64,000 nt of DNA from Acidobacteriaceae bacterium. Lineage in GTDB: Bacteria > Acidobacteriota > Terriglobia > Terriglobales > Acidobacteriaceae. The stretch lies in assembly GCA_021323655.1 (NCBI GenBank), contig JAJPKO010000021.1, positions 62,001 through 126,000 on the forward strand, in the 5' to 3' direction. A program made the translations under genes and the position numbers. The notes under the pieces were generated by a model that saw only the letters and a list, made by a program, of their open reading frames with translations, was not told where the DNA came from and did no database searches. Each line of letters opens with the position of its first letter. Position 1 is the stretch's first letter. Shown in pieces: positions 61,698 to 64,000 of the stretch.

Positions 61698-62849
61698 TTA
61701 CTGCGGCAGAGTCGTGGGTTGCCCCTGCGAAGGTGGCGGTGGCAAAGGTTCTACTTTCTGCTTCTGGTCAGGATCTTTTGGAAATTGAACAGGCCCCATC
61801 GTTGGATGGTCCTTGTCATTGTCCGTGGGCAGCGTCTCACCCGGTTTGCGCAGGGTTGGCGGAGCCTTGGGGGCCGATTGCTGCGCAATCGCTGTTGGGT
61901 CCTGGTCTCCTAGCTTCACCTCGCGCATATTGGGTGAGGGAGCCGTGCTCCAGTAGTCCCCCATCTCGTTTTCCGTGCGCACAACCAGCGGCTTGCCCAC
62001 TTCGCCAATTTCAACGCGAATCACCCTGTTCCCGTTAAAGCGTACAAACTGCGTAGGTTCCGGTGCCTCGCCATAGACCCAGACTTCAAACGGCATCTGC
62101 CCATCGCGCTCACGGATCTTTTCTCGCGGCTGCCCCACGGCATACAGGACCATCTCCGTGCTCATCCCCACCAGCACATGGTGGTTCAGAATCGCCTGCT
62201 TCAGCCACGGTGGAAGAGTATCGGTATATGCCTGCACCGGAGACTTGACGCCAAAACCCAGCACCGGCGCTAGAAGTGCTTCCACCTGCTGACCAGTAAT
62301 CTCTGGCACGCGATGCGGAAAGACCAGCGTGACCCTGGATCCCACCGGCTCTGGCCCGCTGTCCTGTACCACCGGGGTTGTGTTGTAAGGGTCCATTCCA
62401 ATCGAGACATGGCGCAGCCATTTATGTTTTGGATCTGGCCCGCCATTTAAAAGCAGCACGATGCTGTCTTCCTTGATCTTTACATCCGTAATCACGCAGC
62501 GCTCACCGGGCTTGGCTGAAACCCCATGCGCGGTAATCACATTCACATAGTCCGCCCCACTGGGCTCAAGCTTGCCATTGGCATGCAGAGTGAGTGTGGC
62601 GCGCGGCAACGGACGCATCGCAAAGCCCTGCTCCGCCGTCAGAAAACGCACCAGCTCCTGCCGCCCCCGCTCCGTAAGCGGTTGTGATGGAAGGGAAACA
62701 TTCGTTGGGTGGAAGTCCAGATAGTGGCCCTCAATCTTCTCCGGGCTCACCGTAAACACCTGCGCTGAAGATATCCCGACGCAAGCCAGTAGGAATATTG
62801 TTCCACCTGCCAAAACTCGCAACATACGCCGGGCTGCGAATCCCTGCAT
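61698..62849 (-). CDS. Secreted protein with Pro-rich C-terminus, unknown function
   Basis: 383 residues. A signal peptide (LAGGTIFLLACVGISSAQ) leads into a mixed alpha/beta periplasmic body. Around residue 215-250 the text HHVLVGMSTEMVLYAVGQPREKIRERDG resembles the BamE/SmpA-type repeat 'G-M-x-V-x-x-x-x-G-x-P', suggesting protein-protein contacts in the periplasm. The C-terminus (about 320-383) is Pro/Gln/Lys-rich and probably unfolded. It leads a short operon with the TonB-C-like gene. I do not recognise a whole-protein family. Confidence 0.65.
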   Translation of the reverse strand: MQGFAARRMLRVLAGGTIFLLACVGISSAQVFTVSPEKIEGHYLDFHPTNVSLPSQPLTERGRQELVRFLTAEQGFAMRPLPRATLTLHANGKLEPSGADYVNVITAHGVSAKPGERCVITDVKIKEDSIVLLLNGGPDPKHKWLRHVSIGMDPYNTTPVVQDSGPEPVGSRVTLVFPHRVPEITGQQVEALLAPVLGFGVKSPVQAYTDTLPPWLKQAILNHHVLVGMSTEMVLYAVGQPREKIRERDGQMPFEVWVYGEAPEPTQFVRFNGNRVIRVEIGEVGKPLVVRTENEMGDYWSTAPSPNMREVKLGDQDPTAIAQQSAPKAPPTLRKPGETLPTDNDKDHPTMGPVQFPKDPDQKQKVEPLPPPPSQGQPTTLPQ

Positions 62850-62967
62850 GACGGGCCTCTCTGCTCTAGGACTATAAGCATGGCGCGATTTACCGCCGAT
62901 TGCAAGCCATAGAAGGCAGTCCGTATAAATTCTGTTTTGAACAGAGAAAACCAGTCAACGGCTCAGG

Positions 62968-64000
62968 TCAACCTTTTCGCCCGCTTTCATCAACAAACTT
63001 GGGCTTGTCTGGTTCAGAAACGGAGTTTGTGCCGTTTCCTGAAGAAACTGCGGGAGCAATCTGGACCAGTTGCGGCTCGGGAGGAGGTGCCTGCACACCC
63101 ATCGCCACTTCATGCTGTCGCTGGGCAATCGCGTCAATGTCCACCGGGATTCCTCCAGCCACGATGACCGGCTGCGCATATCTGCGAGCATAGTCGCGGG
63201 TGACTCTTACCAGCACGACTATCAGCGCGAGCACCACAAGCACTGCAATCGCACTCCCCTCCGGGCCATAGTCACCACCCGTCAACCAAGGCGGTCCTAT
63301 AGTATTCGAAGAAATCACTGGACTGAACTGCACCGATCCGCTCACAGGCAATCCAAACAGAAGCGCAAGGCTCGCGCTCCATGCAAAATGTAACCCCCAT
63401 GGCACCCAGAGCGCCCGGGTACGCAGGTATGCAATCGAAAGCAGCCAGCCCAGCAGAATAGCTACAAGCACGCTCGCCGCAGTCGCATTCGTGTTCATCA
63501 TGTGAATCACGGCAAACAGCAGAGGCATAAACAGTGCAGCCAGGGTCGGTCCAATCGAATCCATCAGCCGCTGGAATGCATACCCTCGAAACACCACTTC
63601 CTGCGCAAGTGACATCACCACGATCGTCGCCAGGTTAAGCAGCAAAAGAAAGTATTGGTGCCCGCCCCTCCAGAAGGTGATGACCAGGCTGCCCAGAGTG
63701 GCGATCGGCAGAACGCATGCAACCACTCCGGCCCATCCCACCGCCGCACCTATGGCGAACTCACGTTTCCAGCCCTCACGCCGCACCAGGCCCATGTCTT
63801 TCAGCGGCTCTTGCTGTCGCTGTGCGGAATACCCCATTCCCGCATACCCCACCAGCAGGAGAAACAGCAGAATCAGATTGTTGATGAGCGGAAACCAGTC
63901 TCCGGAGCTGAACCCGTTCGCGGCACGGAGCGCAACCTGCCGCGCAAACAGATAGTAAATGGCCGCAATCGCAAACCAACTGAACGAACGGAGACGTCCT
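62968..64000 (-). CDS. CPBP/Abi-type intramembrane protease homologue (N-terminus outside window)
   Basis: The frame runs off the right edge; a GTG at 63852 is in frame, but an open, hydrophobic frame (FPLINNLILLFLLLVGYAG) continues to 64000, so the gene is partial. CPBP motifs are visible but altered: AQEVVFRGY (Gln for the first Glu of EExxxR), FAVIH (FxxxH kept), and LHFAWSAS (Ser in the usual Asn/Asp position). The altered residues suggest a weak or inactive protease. The soluble C-terminal tail (about 85 residues) is Pro/Gln-rich and atypical. Confidence 0.8.
   Translation of the reverse strand, partial: GRLRSFSWFAIAAIYYLFARQVALRAANGFSSGDWFPLINNLILLFLLLVGYAGMGYSAQRQQEPLKDMGLVRREGWKREFAIGAAVGWAGVVACVLPIATLGSLVITFWRGGHQYFLLLLNLATIVVMSLAQEVVFRGYAFQRLMDSIGPTLAALFMPLLFAVIHMMNTNATAASVLVAILLGWLLSIAYLRTRALWVPWGLHFAWSASLALLFGLPVSGSVQFSPVISSNTIGPPWLTGGDYGPEGSAIAVLVVLALIVVLVRVTRDYARRYAQPVIVAGGIPVDIDAIAQRQHEVAMGVQAPPPEPQLVQIAPAVSSGNGTNSVSEPDKPKFVDESGRKG

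Overview
The window looks like chromosomal DNA from an acidobacterium of the Terriglobia (Acidobacteriaceae type). The signs are a PadR regulator followed by a duplicated MacB/FtsX 'ADOP' permease, two Oar-like TonB-dependent receptors with an N-terminal carboxypeptidase-regulatory domain, moderately high GC, and closely packed short operons with many ATGA start/stop overlaps. The assignment rests on family knowledge and gene content, not on a search. I saw no transposase, integrase, phage gene, CRISPR array, rRNA or tRNA. The only signs of gene turnover are three frameshifted gene remnants.

Layout. 0-5.5 kb: the end of an unknown gene, a secreted helical-repeat protein, then a minus-strand stress operon (XRE regulator, NfeD, flotillin, PspA). 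5.6-9.2 kb: a broken MNT nucleotidyltransferase, treZ, a TauE/DUF1634 exporter pair and a small glutaredoxin. 9.4-12.5 kb: PadR plus ADOP permease behind a consensus promoter that gives an almost leaderless mRNA. 12.6-17.2 kb: trmFO/GNAT, a phosphoesterase, and a dipeptide-type permease overlapping a CNNM-CBS-CorC membrane protein. 17.3-21.4 kb: an RNase II-type enzyme and an acyl-ligase/ACP/acyltransferase fusion. 21.4-29.2 kb: a BtuB-like receptor divergent from MarR and a CPA1 antiporter, then a large Oar-like receptor. 29.4-33.4 kb: a cobalamin riboswitch ahead of class Ia ribonucleotide reductase nrdAB, then a 53-residue membrane protein. 33.4-41.4 kb: a NagX-like membrane acyltransferase, a coiled-coil membrane protein, an orphan GvpL/F protein, a tandem ThyX-like protein, a DUF2071 protein, serS and a LolA-like protein. 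41.4-45.2 kb: a phosphoesterase remnant, alaC, a LytS/LytTR two-component system and a corA remnant. 45.2-53.6 kb: gph, a second Oar-like receptor, lgt, hpt, deoC, a GAF-GAF-PP2C phosphatase and rpsT. 53.6-64 kb: an unusual Nramp-type transporter, nhaA, a BioF2/CelD-type acetyltransferase, a structured region with mini-ORFs, a nucleotidyltransferase/phosphoesterase pair, an amino-acid permease, a TonB-C-like protein, a secreted Pro-rich protein and a CPBP protease-like protein cut by the window end.

How it fits together. Several loci concern the cell envelope: flotillin/NfeD/PspA, Lgt, the LolA-like protein, the TonB receptors, the fatty-acid recycling fusion and the ion antiporters. DNA-precursor supply is another theme: the B12-switched nrdAB, the tandem ThyX-like protein, hpt and deoC. 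The observations most worth following up are the ThyX-like protein whose two halves keep complementary parts of the active-site signature, the B12-riboswitch control of a B12-independent reductase, the ligase-ACP-acyltransferase fusion, the XRE-controlled flotillin/PspA operon, and the structured noncoding region at 57.4-58.0 kb next to a coupled nucleotidyltransferase/phosphoesterase pair.
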